Shown here in pieces: positions 8,848 through 17,471 of a stretch of DNA of 64,000 nucleotides. Below the pieces are notes generated by a model that saw only the letters and a program-made list of their open reading frames with translations, did no database searches and had not been told where the DNA came from. The translations under genes and the position numbers were made by a program. The stretch comes from Thermophagus sp052400625 (GTDB lineage: Bacteria > Bacteroidota > Bacteroidia > Bacteroidales > Marinilabiliaceae). How positions within the stretch are numbered: position 1 is the first letter of the stretch; the number at the start of each line of letters is the position of its first letter. The stretch lies in assembly GCA_052400625.1 (NCBI GenBank), contig JBQTGH010000016.1; one strand, given 5' to 3'.

Positions 8848-9321
8848 TTAATCATGATGATAAGGCTCGTTATTCAAAATAGTTAAGGCTCTATACAACT
8901 GTTCTACAAAAATCAACCGCACCATTTGATGCGAAAACGTCATTCGAGACAGAGATACTTTCAAATCGGCCCGTTTAAACACTTCCTCAGAAACGCCCCA
9001 AGCTCCCCCTATGACAAACACCAGACGCCGTACACCACTTATCATCTGTTTTTCTATGATCCCGGCAAAATCCCGTGAAGAAAAATGCTTACCATTTTCA
9101 TCCAGCAAAATCAAGCGATCGGACGAATCGATATTCTTCAGGATATTTCTCCCCTCCATCTGTTTCAAGGCATGGGGAGAGCGCTTTCCGGCATTTTTTA
9201 CATCCGGTAGAATTTTCGTTTCAAACGGCAAGTAATGTTTCAGTCTCTGAAAATATTGGGCAACACCCTCCTGAAGCCACTGCTCAGAGGTCTTTCCCAC
9301 CATTAATAAAAGGATCTTCAT
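8848..9321 (-). CDS. rlmH: 23S rRNA (pseudouridine1915-N3)-methyltransferase RlmH
   Basis: RlmH is a SPOUT-fold methyltransferase that methylates pseudouridine 1915 in helix 69 of 23S rRNA, using S-adenosylmethionine, in assembled 70S ribosomes. The 157-residue protein has the expected length. It carries the knot signature FVIGGAWG near 103-110 and the C-terminal block MTFSHQMVRLIFVEQLYRAL ending in EPYHHD, all diagnostic. The start at 9321 gives the usual MKILLLMVGKT opening. The sensor kinase gene follows 84 bp downstream on the same strand and could be co-transcribed. Confidence 0.97.
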   Translation of the reverse strand: MKILLLMVGKTSEQWLQEGVAQYFQRLKHYLPFETKILPDVKNAGKRSPHALKQMEGRNILKNIDSSDRLILLDENGKHFSSRDFAGIIEKQMISGVRRLVFVIGGAWGVSEEVFKRADLKVSLSRMTFSHQMVRLIFVEQLYRALTILNNEPYHHD

Positions 9322-9799
9322 TCAAAAAGCTATTATTCAATTTTGTATATTTATTTCAAATATTGGTCTAAGAAACTCGCCGTACTTTTCCTTTCTATAT
9401 TTTCAAATCCCTGAGGAGTCGATACCGTTAAAGGAACTCAATATCATGCTTGCGACATTAAAATCCAATTCTAAAATTCCTCTATCCTATTTCAATCCAC
9501 ATTAGAACAATACTTTGAAAAGGAAAGAGCTCTTTTTAAATAAAAGAATTAAACCCGTCAGATTGAAAGTATTGGCAAATCCCTTTTGTTACTATAAACA
9601 AAAGTAATTGTAATCTGAAAAATACAAAATTCCGTATCTAATGTTTATTGGAAAGTAAGAAACACAAAGAATCTCCACTTTCGAACACCACATGTACGTT
9701 TTCGAACAACAACCGATAAAAAAAACCAACTCAACTCTTTACCTACACCCTTAGTCTTTAAGTTGTTACACAACTCAACATTTAAAAAACCTTAAAACC

Positions 9800-9865
9800 A
9801 TGTCAAAATTCTTCTTTTGGCACACTTTTCCCATAGATGAAGGTAGGTTTAAAATTAAAAAATAG
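9800..9865 (+). CDS. candidate 21-residue micro-protein or leader peptide
   Basis: An ATG at 9800 opens 21 codons ending with TAG at 9863-9865. The peptide begins MSKFFFWHTF and ends GRFKIKK: an aromatic-rich N-terminal half and a basic C-terminus. It resembles no family I know. The support is positional: a palindrome lies 25 bp upstream, and a strong terminator hairpin begins 6 bp after the stop codon. Otherwise that hairpin would terminate nothing obvious, because the nearest upstream gene points left. It could be a real small protein, a leader peptide, or a non-coding RNA that happens to contain an open frame. Confidence 0.35.
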   Translation: MSKFFFWHTFPIDEGRFKIKK

Positions 9866-9871
9866 GACAAT

Positions 9872-9912
9872 AAAAGGCCATTTATTCAAACGTGAATAAA
9901 TGGCCTTTTTCA
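9872..9912 (+). terminator. strong intrinsic terminator
   Basis: A perfect 17-bp stem (left arm 9872-9888, right arm 9893-9909) with a 4-nt AACG loop ends in a T-run. The A-run on the left side means it could also work on the reverse strand. It follows the 21-codon ORF by 6 bp and precedes the promoter of the Wzi-like gene. Confidence 0.85.
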
Positions 9913-9934
9913 TGAAAATACCGCAAATTAAGAG

Positions 9935-9942
9935 TACCTTTG
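9935..9942 (+). promoter_or_regulatory. -7 promoter element of the Wzi-like gene
   Basis: TACCTTTG matches TAnnTTTG and lies 23 nt before the ATG at 9966, just after the strong terminator. No clear -33 motif is visible. Confidence 0.6.
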
Positions 9943-9965
9943 CATAAAATTTTCAACCTTGATCA

Positions 9966-11564
9966 ATGCTCATTTCTCTATCACATCGATTTCTGGTTAT
10001 TTGGATTATAATTTCGCTTTTTCCGACCATCATCTTTTCTCAAAACATTTTATCAGTAAGCGGGAAAATTTCAGGCGAAACCCTCATCCACAATGGAGAA
10101 TTACCCCCCTTATGGTTAGTGGCATTAAATGGCGGTCGATGGCATAATTTCGGAGAGAATCAATCTCTGGTTTTAGCCAGCACGCTGTTACAATGGAGCA
10201 ATGAGGAGGGATTGAATCTTAATGCCGGCCTTGAGGGTGACTATTCTTCAGGTTATAAAGAATCCTATCTGCACACCGTTTTTTTTAACATTCGATGGAA
10301 AAACTGGCAACTTACTGCCGGAAAACATGTTTTCGATCCTGTTTTCCTCCATAACAATCAAAGCAGTGGCAGCTATCTTTATGGCGACAATTACCGTCCC
10401 GTTCCAAGGGTTACTATTGAACTAGCCGACTATACGCCTGTTCCATTCACCCAAGGACTAGTGGAAGTTAGGGGCGGCCTATCACAAGGATGGCTGATCA
10501 ATCAACAATACGGAGGAGATGTCCTGCTTCATGAAAAGTACGCTTATCTGCGTTTTAACATAAGCAATTGGCAGCCTTATGCCGGCCTAAACCATTCAGC
10601 TCAGATGGGTGGTAAAAAAGCCAGTGGCAGCAATATTCCCGTTGATTTTTGGGCGACATTTTTCGGCCAAGGAAGCGATAAAATTGGAGGTGGTGAGGCA
10701 ACCAATGCTGCCGGAGCCCATATGGGACTTTATGATTTCGGCACCTGGCTTCATACGCCAAAAGGAAATTTTCATCTTTATTACCAAATTCCCTTTTCCG
10801 ATGGATCGGGAAGTCTTTTCTGGCAGGGCAATACCGATCACATTCTAGGTATTGACTGGAGACCTACCAATATATCCTGGCTCAAAAACGTAACCTTTGA
10901 ATGGATTCAAACCACCTTCCAAAGCGGAAACGGGATGCCGGACCCAGGCCTACCGCCTGAAATGACCGATGACGGATATTTTCGGCATTTCAGCAAACTC
11001 ACGAATCAGGAAATGTTTGAATTGTCAAAAATTGACAAAGAAAACTGGACAAACGAAGAGATTATTGATGTTTTAAAAAGAGAAGTAAATCATGGCAATG
11101 ATTTTGGTGGAAGAGATGGTTACATGAATAACGGTATGTACCCGGCAGGATGGTCATACAATAACTACATAATGGGCCATCCATTCAACCTAATAGACCA
11201 ACAAGTCATGGCTGTTAACCCGAACCTGGCGTTTCATCACTCTGTGAAAATAAAAAATGACCGGTTTAAAGCAATACATTTGGGGAGTAAAGGCCAGATA
11301 GGCCCCCAAATAATGTGGAGCACCAAAATAACTTGGACCCGAAACTTCGGCACCTATTTTGAACAATACCCGGGAAGATATACTTGGGATGAAGCAGATG
11401 ATTACTGGTTTAAGGGGGGCCGCGACCAGTGGTATACCATGCTTCATCTCGACTGGACCCCCAGATCATGGCAACAGGTCAAAATAAGTGCTTCACTGGC
11501 CTATGACCATGGTGAGATATACCAGTCGACAGGATTAATAGGAGGATTAAGTTATACATTTTAA
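9966..11564 (+). CDS. capsule assembly Wzi-family outer-membrane protein
   Basis: The 532-residue protein begins with a hydrophobic signal sequence (about 1-25, cleaved near IFSQ). Its composition is that of an outer-membrane beta-barrel: alternating aromatic and polar residues, many Trp, Tyr and Gly, and a terminal strand ending GLSYTF. Segments such as the NIRWKNWQLTAGKHVFDPVF region and the RFNISNWQPYAGLNHSAQMGG region are the kind seen in Bacteroidota Wzi homologues. In E. coli, Wzi is a lectin-like barrel that anchors capsule at the surface. The next genes are a polyprenyl-phosphate sugar transferase and UDP-GlcNAc 2-epimerase, which fits surface polysaccharide. Specificity cannot be inferred. 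Confidence 0.8.
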   Translation: MLISLSHRFLVIWIIISLFPTIIFSQNILSVSGKISGETLIHNGELPPLWLVALNGGRWHNFGENQSLVLASTLLQWSNEEGLNLNAGLEGDYSSGYKESYLHTVFFNIRWKNWQLTAGKHVFDPVFLHNNQSSGSYLYGDNYRPVPRVTIELADYTPVPFTQGLVEVRGGLSQGWLINQQYGGDVLLHEKYAYLRFNISNWQPYAGLNHSAQMGGKKASGSNIPVDFWATFFGQGSDKIGGGEATNAAGAHMGLYDFGTWLHTPKGNFHLYYQIPFSDGSGSLFWQGNTDHILGIDWRPTNISWLKNVTFEWIQTTFQSGNGMPDPGLPPEMTDDGYFRHFSKLTNQEMFELSKIDKENWTNEEIIDVLKREVNHGNDFGGRDGYMNNGMYPAGWSYNNYIMGHPFNLIDQQVMAVNPNLAFHHSVKIKNDRFKAIHLGSKGQIGPQIMWSTKITWTRNFGTYFEQYPGRYTWDEADDYWFKGGRDQWYTMLHLDWTPRSWQQVKISASLAYDHGEIYQSTGLIGGLSYTF

Positions 11565-11590
11565 AACTGCTATTTATCTGTTATAGAAAA

Positions 11591-11621
11591 TTGAATTAAT
11601 AACGTAAAGAGCCTAAATTTG
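11591..11621 (+). promoter_or_regulatory. promoter of the sugar transferase-wecB pair
   Basis: TTG at 11591-11593, a 20-nt spacer and TAAATTTG at 11614-11621 give a good match to the Bacteroidota promoter. It lies 22 nt before the sugar transferase ATG at 11644. Confidence 0.7.
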
Positions 11622-11643
11622 TAGAGCTTCAAAAAGGGATAGT

Positions 11644-13038
11644 ATGTTAAGAGAAAAAGCCAAAGTGGTCAACAGTTTTCTTGCTTTAGTTGATGTTCTC
11701 ATTGCTATTATCAGCTATAATCTATCAGTATTTATTGAATTAAAACGTCTTGACCCGCTAACCAACAAGGATTCTATAATAGTCCATTTTCTGTTAATTT
11801 TTTTATGGTATACCTTAGCCAAAGCTCTTCGACTTAATCAATTATACCGTTCACGTCCCTATTCCGTAGTTCTTTTCGGATGTCTCAATCTTGCAGTGGT
11901 CGGAACATCTGCCCTCATATTGTTTGTTTGGGTTCTGGATCTTTATTCCATCGATTTCTCCCGTTTATTGATATTTGGCGGAATTGACCTACTCTTGACC
12001 TTTGGGTTTAAATTGATTAATTACTCTTACATGAAAAGAACCCGTTCCAAAGGATTTAACACCCTCCATGTAATTGTCATTGGCGATCATACCGCCCGAT
12101 CTTTTTTACGACAGATTGTTAAAATGAAAGAATGGGGTTACCGAATCACCGCTATCATTGGAAATAAAGAGCTGGAACAAGAATTTGGGCCCATTGCCCC
12201 ATTTCTTCCCGAAAACACCGATATCGAACAATTACTGCGAAACAAAACCATTGATGAAATTATATATTGCAAAGAAACCCCTTCCATAAAAGAGGTGGAA
12301 GAGTTGTTGCAACTGACCTCCGAAATAGGCGTCGTCTTTAGGATGTATTCCTCATTTTTCAATATGCTAACCAACAAAACCCACCTTCATTACTTTGGGA
12401 CCACTCCACTACTAACAATATCCAATACCCCACTTAATTATCTTGAATTAAGAGTAAAAGCAGCCTTTGACATTTTGTTCTCCGCGTTTGTCGTTATTGT
12501 CTTCTCTCCGATTTATGTAATACTGGCTATGGCAATCAAACTTGATTCCAAAGGACCTATATTTTTTAAACAAAAAAGAGTGGGATTGAGGGGCAGGAAA
12601 TTTATTTTATTCAAGTTCCGAACGATGGTTAGTAATGCGGAAGAATTAAAAGAAAAATTAATGCAGCAAAACGAGATGGATGGTCCTGTTTTCAAAATAA
12701 CTAATGATCCGCGTATTACCAGAGTTGGCCGATTTCTCAGAAAAACGAGTCTGGATGAACTGCCACAATTTTTCAATGTCTTGATCGGCGACATGTCGAT
12801 TATTGGGCCTCGTCCCCCTCTTCCCTCCGAGGTAAAGCAATATAAGCGATGGCAACTCAGACGTCTCTCCATGAAGCCGGGCATTACATGCATCTGGCAG
12901 GTTTCCGGAAGAAATAACATCCCCTTTGAGGAATGGATGAAAATGGATCTGGAATATATCGATAACTGGTCATTGAAATTAGATTTTATTATCTTTCTAA
13001 AAACCATCAGAACCATGATCCGGGGAGATGGGAAATAA
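11644..13038 (+). CDS. undecaprenyl-phosphate sugar phosphotransferase (exopolysaccharide initiation)
   Basis: The 464-residue protein is of the WbaP/polyisoprenyl-phosphate hexose-1-phosphate transferase type, which starts polysaccharide repeat-unit synthesis by placing a sugar phosphate on undecaprenyl phosphate at the inner membrane. The N-terminal half has about four membrane helices and a nucleotide-binding-like middle (about 140-240). The C-terminal catalytic domain (about 270-464) has a membrane re-entrant helix, KFRTM, the DPRITRVGRFLRKTSLDELP block, SIIGPRPPLPSE and KPGITCIWQVSGRN, all typical of the family. The wecB start overlaps its stop codon, indicating translational coupling. 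No flippase or polymerase lies in the window, so those must be elsewhere. Confidence 0.93.
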   Translation: MLREKAKVVNSFLALVDVLIAIISYNLSVFIELKRLDPLTNKDSIIVHFLLIFLWYTLAKALRLNQLYRSRPYSVVLFGCLNLAVVGTSALILFVWVLDLYSIDFSRLLIFGGIDLLLTFGFKLINYSYMKRTRSKGFNTLHVIVIGDHTARSFLRQIVKMKEWGYRITAIIGNKELEQEFGPIAPFLPENTDIEQLLRNKTIDEIIYCKETPSIKEVEELLQLTSEIGVVFRMYSSFFNMLTNKTHLHYFGTTPLLTISNTPLNYLELRVKAAFDILFSAFVVIVFSPIYVILAMAIKLDSKGPIFFKQKRVGLRGRKFILFKFRTMVSNAEELKEKLMQQNEMDGPVFKITNDPRITRVGRFLRKTSLDELPQFFNVLIGDMSIIGPRPPLPSEVKQYKRWQLRRLSMKPGITCIWQVSGRNNIPFEEWMKMDLEYIDNWSLKLDFIIFLKTIRTMIRGDGK

Positions 13039-14161
13039 AACTACCATTATGCAAAAGATTCTACTGGTTGCGGGTGCTCGTCCCAATTTTGTTAAAATCG
13101 CCCCATTGTGGAGAGAGTTTTCAAAATTCCAAAGCGTTGAGGTAAAAATTGTGCATACCGGTCAACACTTTGATGATGCCATGAGTCAGTTCTTTTTTGA
13201 TGATCTCCAACTTCCAAAACCAGACTACAATCTAAATATTCATGGCGGCTCCCATGCGGTTCAAACCGGGCAAATAATGGAATGCTTTGATCCGGTTGTG
13301 GAGAAAGAAGATCCGGACGATGTAATTGTTACCGGAGATGTGAACTCAACACTTGCCTGCGCTCTTGTTGCTGTCAAACGAGGAATACGTACCTCGCACG
13401 TGGAAGCAGGATTAAGAAGTTTTGATCGAACTATGCCCGAAGAACTCAACCGAATCGTTACCGATTCGGTCTCTGATTTGTTATTTGTATCAGAAGACTC
13501 AGGATTAAAAAACCTTAAAAGAGAAGGTGTTGATCAAAATAAGGTCTTTTTTGTCGGCAATGTAATGATTGACAGTTTGACATTTATTAACTCCCAAATA
13601 AAATCATCAACAATATTAAAGCATCTTGGAATTAAGGCGTTAAATTATGGTTTGGTCACCCTGCATCGCCCATCCAATGTAGATAGCCCTGAGCAACTCT
13701 CAAAAATCATGGAATGGCTAGGTGATATTTCCAACGACATAAAACTTGTTTTCCCAGTACATCCGCGAACCAAAAAAAACTTAGAAGAGTTATCTTCAAA
13801 ACGGTTAATTAAGTCTGTTAATCATTCCAATTTAATGATTATCTCCCCACAGCGGTATATCGATTTTCAAAAATTGCTAAAATCAGCAAGATTTGTCATT
13901 ACAGATAGCGGAGGGATACAAGAAGAAACCACCTGGCAAGGCATTCCGTGTATCACCTTACGAAACAATACAGAACGTCCCGTCACCATCGATATTGGAA
14001 CCAACTATTTAACCGGTGACGATCTGAACTTAGCCTCTACCATAATCAAAAATTGCATAAAGGGGACTACCAAACAAGGGAATATACCCCCTTTGTGGGA
14101 TGGAAAAGCCGCATCTAGAATCGCCAAAGTGATTATCAATCATCACACCGATCGTCCGTAA
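13028..14161 (+). CDS. wecB: UDP-N-acetylglucosamine 2-epimerase (non-hydrolysing)
   Basis: The enzyme interconverts UDP-GlcNAc and UDP-ManNAc, supplying ManNAc-derived sugars for surface polysaccharide. The 377-residue protein has the WecB hallmarks: GARPNFVKIAPL near the N-terminus, TGDVNSTLACALVAVKRGI, SHVEAGLRSFDRTMPEELNR, and TDSGGIQEETTWQGIPCITL with R-N-N-T-E-R-P-V-T. The ATG at 13028 overlaps the preceding stop codon by 11 bp; a second ATG at 13049 would give the more usual MQKILLVAG start. Both are compatible with coupling to the sugar transferase. Confidence 0.95.
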   Translation: MGNKTTIMQKILLVAGARPNFVKIAPLWREFSKFQSVEVKIVHTGQHFDDAMSQFFFDDLQLPKPDYNLNIHGGSHAVQTGQIMECFDPVVEKEDPDDVIVTGDVNSTLACALVAVKRGIRTSHVEAGLRSFDRTMPEELNRIVTDSVSDLLFVSEDSGLKNLKREGVDQNKVFFVGNVMIDSLTFINSQIKSSTILKHLGIKALNYGLVTLHRPSNVDSPEQLSKIMEWLGDISNDIKLVFPVHPRTKKNLEELSSKRLIKSVNHSNLMIISPQRYIDFQKLLKSARFVITDSGGIQEETTWQGIPCITLRNNTERPVTIDIGTNYLTGDDLNLASTIIKNCIKGTTKQGNIPPLWDGKAASRIAKVIINHHTDRP

Positions 14162-14215
14162 CGTTATGTGCAAAAGGAACGAGAATTTCAGAGGTTAATA
14201 ACATACAATAAATAC

Positions 14216-14247
14216 TTGCCGGCAATTGGGACAATGTATTAATTTTG
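14216..14247 (+). promoter_or_regulatory. promoter of the DUF4296 lipoprotein gene
   Basis: TTG at 14216-14218, a 21-nt spacer and TAATTTTG at 14240-14247 lie 32 nt before the ATG at 14280. This placement argues against an upstream TTG start at 14226, which would lie inside the promoter. Confidence 0.6.
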
Positions 14248-14279
14248 GCCCAAAACGCATTAAAACCTATTACATTTTT

Positions 14280-15128
14280 ATGAAAACCATCTTCAGTATA
14301 CAAAATACATTAATCGGAACTATTATTTTCTTCATGGTTCTCTCCTGTAGCCCAAGAGAAAAGGTTCCTTCCAATTTCCCCGATGAAAATGAAATGGCTC
14401 AAATCCTGGCAGATATGTATTTTGCTGAAAGTATCGTTACTCAGGCGAAGCGAGAAGTCTCCGTCCCCTTGTCCGAGGATAATATTCCCGGATATTACCA
14501 CAAGATTTTGGAACAACATAATCTTTCGGCCGAAGCTTTTGATACAATACGCGACTGGTACTCTTCACATCCCTATCATTATCAAAATGTTTATGATAAA
14601 GTCATCGTTATACTAAGTAAAAGGGAAGCTGATTTAAATCGAGCAATCAAAGCCAAAGAAGAACTAAAAGATTCTTTGCCTGCAATTCGAGATTTATGGA
14701 TCGGCGATAGGGCAATGGCTGTAACCCCTCAGGATACTGCAAAAAGCTGCCTTCCCTTTCATATAGAAATTGACTCTATTTATGGCGGACAAATTCGTTT
14801 GTCGGCTGTATACAAATTCCTCAAGGAAGACCTTTCCAGACAAACCAGCACCACTTTAATCACCCAATATGCAGACTCAACAGGGGACACCATTTCGCTT
14901 CAACTAACCAAAACATTCAAAAGCAGCCCCATAACTCTGCAAATGGATATTGATTCCCTTCTCCCACTAATTGGGATCTACGGTTGTTTGTTCGACCATG
15001 ATACGAGTTCCGTTTCTTCAATCGAATTCAGCAATATCAGGCTGGAACACCTAGGCGAAAAAGAAGATTCCCTCAAACTTGAAATTATAAAAAACAAATT
15101 GCCCCGTCCTCAAAATGAATTACAATAA
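14280..15128 (+). CDS. DUF4296-domain lipoprotein
   Basis: From the ATG at 14280 the protein has 282 residues. It opens with a lipoprotein signal whose lipobox ends V-L-S-C. The DUF4296 region follows (about 35-120, with ENEMAQILADMYFAESI and a helical stretch containing HPYHYQNVYDKV), then a low-similarity beta-rich C-terminal half. DUF4296 proteins are Bacteroidota-specific envelope lipoproteins of unknown function. An extension to a TTG at 14226 is possible but would add a charged, non-signal N-terminus. The last 14 bp overlap the start of the next gene, so the two are probably translated together. Confidence 0.85.
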   Translation: MKTIFSIQNTLIGTIIFFMVLSCSPREKVPSNFPDENEMAQILADMYFAESIVTQAKREVSVPLSEDNIPGYYHKILEQHNLSAEAFDTIRDWYSSHPYHYQNVYDKVIVILSKREADLNRAIKAKEELKDSLPAIRDLWIGDRAMAVTPQDTAKSCLPFHIEIDSIYGGQIRLSAVYKFLKEDLSRQTSTTLITQYADSTGDTISLQLTKTFKSSPITLQMDIDSLLPLIGIYGCLFDHDTSSVSSIEFSNIRLEHLGEKEDSLKLEIIKNKLPRPQNELQ

Positions 15129-15747
15129 ATTCGCGGCTCATTATATGCTTTGTTCACAAGGCAATATGACGAAATGGCCGGTAATTACGATCGCAAAAGA
15201 TGGCATCATTCTCCAAGTTGATAGTTACAAAACTGCCTTTAAGGAGCAACACGGTATAATGTTCTATTCAGGCATTCTGATTCCGGCATTTATAGATATT
15301 TGGTGGAAATATCCTTCCAATCAAATGACGATAAATGAATTGCGAATCTCTGAACACGTTAATAAAGGGACCATTCTATTAGGGCTTTCCGATCCTACTG
15401 AGATCGCTTTGGAAATTTCACATAAAAAGGGTCCAATACTTTATCCGCATCGCATTCCATACTCTCATCCGGAGATTTTTCCTGATCTGTTAACAGATAA
15501 CGTTCTTCCCTTATTTGAGAAGATCAAAAAAGTATTGCTTAAAAACAATCATATAAAACTTGCTGAGCTTCTATCAGCAACCACTTCAGAAGCAGCCCTT
15601 GCCACCAATCACCCTGAACTTGGGAAGTTAGAGAAAGGTTGTTCTCCCGGTCTATTATTATTGCAAAATGCAGATCTTGTTAATTTAAAAATGACGCCGC
15701 AGACGACTGTAAAATGGTTGGTGTATCCTAAAAATAATAATTTTTAA
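15115..15747 (+). CDS. truncated amidohydrolase-like protein without the metal site
   Basis: The 210-residue protein keeps the two ends of a metal-dependent amidohydrolase but has almost no barrel between. The N-terminal part (about 1-63) reads like the composite beta domain, ending GIMFYSGILIPAFIDIWWK, where functional relatives have PGFxxxHxH; both metal-binding His are absent. The C-terminal part (about 150-205) resembles the family's closing region (LATNHPELGKLEKGCSPGLL, then LLLQNADLVNLKM). Complete members are around 370 aa or longer. The frame is open and overlaps the DUF4296 gene by 14 bp, so it is expressed-looking rather than an obvious pseudogene. It could be a repurposed binding protein or a remnant. 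Confidence 0.65.
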   Translation: MNYNKFAAHYMLCSQGNMTKWPVITIAKDGIILQVDSYKTAFKEQHGIMFYSGILIPAFIDIWWKYPSNQMTINELRISEHVNKGTILLGLSDPTEIALEISHKKGPILYPHRIPYSHPEIFPDLLTDNVLPLFEKIKKVLLKNNHIKLAELLSATTSEAALATNHPELGKLEKGCSPGLLLLQNADLVNLKMTPQTTVKWLVYPKNNNF

Positions 15748-16050
15748 AGTAGGTGAAAAATATGAAGTCGTCAGAATCCAAGCAGTGAATAAGAAAAGAG
15801 CGAATTAAATTGCTCAAATTGTGAATTCCGGCTATTTTAGCCCCTTGATTTGCCTTTGAATATCAACAATTCAGAATTCTAACAGCAGAAATTTCTGCCG
15901 GATTACTTTTCGACAATACAATCAACCCGGTTGGGAAAGCATGACTGCCAGTCTTTTTTCATCTTCCGAAAAATTCTCTCACATTTCTTTCTCATTTTTG
16001 TATCTTTGTGCTTCGCTTATAAAGAAGTGGAAACTCATAATTTAAATACT
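15748..16050. other. intergenic region upstream of pgk
   Basis: About 300 bp without a gene. It contains a perfect 14-bp palindrome GCAGAAATTTCTGC (15885-15898) and the pgk promoter (16001-16008). An open frame that extends pgk leftward to 15931 crosses the promoter and is not treated as coding. Confidence 0.5.
16001..16008 (+). promoter_or_regulatory. -7 promoter element of pgk
   Basis: TATCTTTG is a full consensus match 42 nt before the ATG at 16051. Its position inside the longer open frame supports the shorter pgk start. Confidence 0.65.
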
Positions 16051-17310
16051 ATGTCAAAAATTGAATCTTACAATTTCTCCGGGAAAAAGGTGATAGTTCG
16101 TGTTGACTTCAACGTCCCTTTTAACGAAAAATTTGAAATTACCGATGATACCCGTATTAAAGCGGCACTACCCACTCTGAAAAAAATCCTCTCAGATGGC
16201 GGATCTGTAGTTGTCATGTCACACCTCGGGCGTCCCAAAGGTAAAGTTAATCCGGATTTTTCCATGAAACATGTTCAAGGACGTTTAGCTGAACTTTTAG
16301 GCGTAGAGGTAATCTTTGCCCAAGACTCGGTAGGCCCTGATGCAAAGAAAAAAGCTGCAGAATTGAAACCGGGCCAGGTCTTGATGCTTGAAAATCTTCG
16401 TTTCCATCCGGAAGAGGAGGGTAAACCGAAATTGGCAGAAGATGCCACAGAGGAAGAAAAGAAAGCCGCCAAAGCCGAAATGAAGGAAAAACAAAAAGAA
16501 TTTTCCAAAGAATTAGCCTCATTAGCGGACATTTATGTTAACGATGCTTTCGGAACTGCCCACAGGGCACACGCCTCCACGGCCGTTATTGCAGACTACT
16601 TTGAGACAGACAAAAAAATGTTTGGATTCCTCATCGAGCAGGAACTTCAAAGTCTCGACAAAGTGCTTAAATCACCCGACCGCCCATTCACGGCAATCAT
16701 GGGGGGAGCCAAAGTATCTACAAAAATCACAATTATTGAAAACCTCCTTGACAAAGTAGATAACCTGATCTTAGGGGGGGGAATGACTTATACCTTTATT
16801 AAAGCACGTGGGGGAAATATTGGTTCTTCTATCTGTGAGGATGAATATTTGGAGCTTGCCACAAAGATTGAAAAGATGGCCAAAGAAAAAGGAGTCAAGC
16901 TTTATCTACCGGTAGATGTTGTTGCCGCAGATGATTTTGACAATAATGCCAATACCAAAGTCATTCCTGTTGAACAGATTCCTGACCAATGGCAGGGACT
17001 TGATGCCGGCCCCGAAACCATTAAAATATATCAGGACGTTATCGAAAACTCAAAAACCATTTTATGGAACGGACCGGTTGGCGTCTTTGAGATGGACAAT
17101 TTCGCAAAAGGATCGCGGGCTGTTGCCGATGCCATCGCTGCAGGAACAAAAAAAGGTGCCTTCTCTCTGATCGGCGGTGGAGACTCCGTTGCTTGCATCA
17201 ATAAATTTGGTCTGGCGGATGAAGTATCTTATATCTCAACAGCGGGTGGAGCCCTTTTGGAATACCTTGAGGGGAAAAATTTACCCGGCATAAAAGCCAT
17301 CAGAGGATAG
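16051..17310 (+). CDS. pgk: phosphoglycerate kinase
   Basis: Phosphoglycerate kinase transfers phosphate between 1,3-bisphosphoglycerate and ADP in glycolysis. From the ATG at 16051 the protein has 419 residues and the standard opening MSKIESYNFSGKKVIVRVDF. It has the substrate-binding RVDFNVP, SHLGRPKG and NDAFGTAHRAHAS segments, a hinge region with GGAKVSTKI, and C-terminal NGPVGVFE and GGGDSVA. An acidic/lysine-rich insertion (about residues 130-152, with EEEKKAAKAEMKEKQK) makes it slightly longer than the typical 395 aa; such insertions are common in Bacteroidota enzymes. The start was chosen because a longer frame would include the promoter. Confidence 0.97.
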   Translation: MSKIESYNFSGKKVIVRVDFNVPFNEKFEITDDTRIKAALPTLKKILSDGGSVVVMSHLGRPKGKVNPDFSMKHVQGRLAELLGVEVIFAQDSVGPDAKKKAAELKPGQVLMLENLRFHPEEEGKPKLAEDATEEEKKAAKAEMKEKQKEFSKELASLADIYVNDAFGTAHRAHASTAVIADYFETDKKMFGFLIEQELQSLDKVLKSPDRPFTAIMGGAKVSTKITIIENLLDKVDNLILGGGMTYTFIKARGGNIGSSICEDEYLELATKIEKMAKEKGVKLYLPVDVVAADDFDNNANTKVIPVEQIPDQWQGLDAGPETIKIYQDVIENSKTILWNGPVGVFEMDNFAKGSRAVADAIAAGTKKGAFSLIGGGDSVACINKFGLADEVSYISTAGGALLEYLEGKNLPGIKAIRG

Positions 17311-17471
17311 CAAAAATTATCCTCATGACTACAATTTACATATAAGGACAATAAATTAAGCACCGCAGATATTCACCAAAGACAACGGATGTAAAACTCT
17401 GTGTTTTCAGTGTAGATCTGTGGTGTTTTTTCTATATTGCTTTTTATATTCCCGGAATTAAACTTATGTGA

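Larger units (their letters stand above)
9322..9965. other. AT-rich intergenic region with micro-ORF and terminator
   Basis: This 644-bp stretch separates the divergent rlmH and Wzi-like genes. It contains the inverted repeat CTTTTGTT/AACAAAAG (9583-9604), the palindrome AGTTGT-TAC-ACAACT (9761-9775), a 21-codon open frame (9800-9865), a strong hairpin terminator (9872-9912) and a promoter for the next gene (9935-9942). The order palindrome, small ORF, terminator looks like a compact independent transcription unit. Confidence 0.55.

Noticed and set aside
12513..13016. Leftward 167-residue open frame
   Set aside because: It is antisense to the catalytic domain of the sugar transferase.
17303..17324. 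Terminator after pgk (GAGGATA/TATCCTC)
   Set aside because: The stem is only 7 bp, includes the stop codon and has no T-run.
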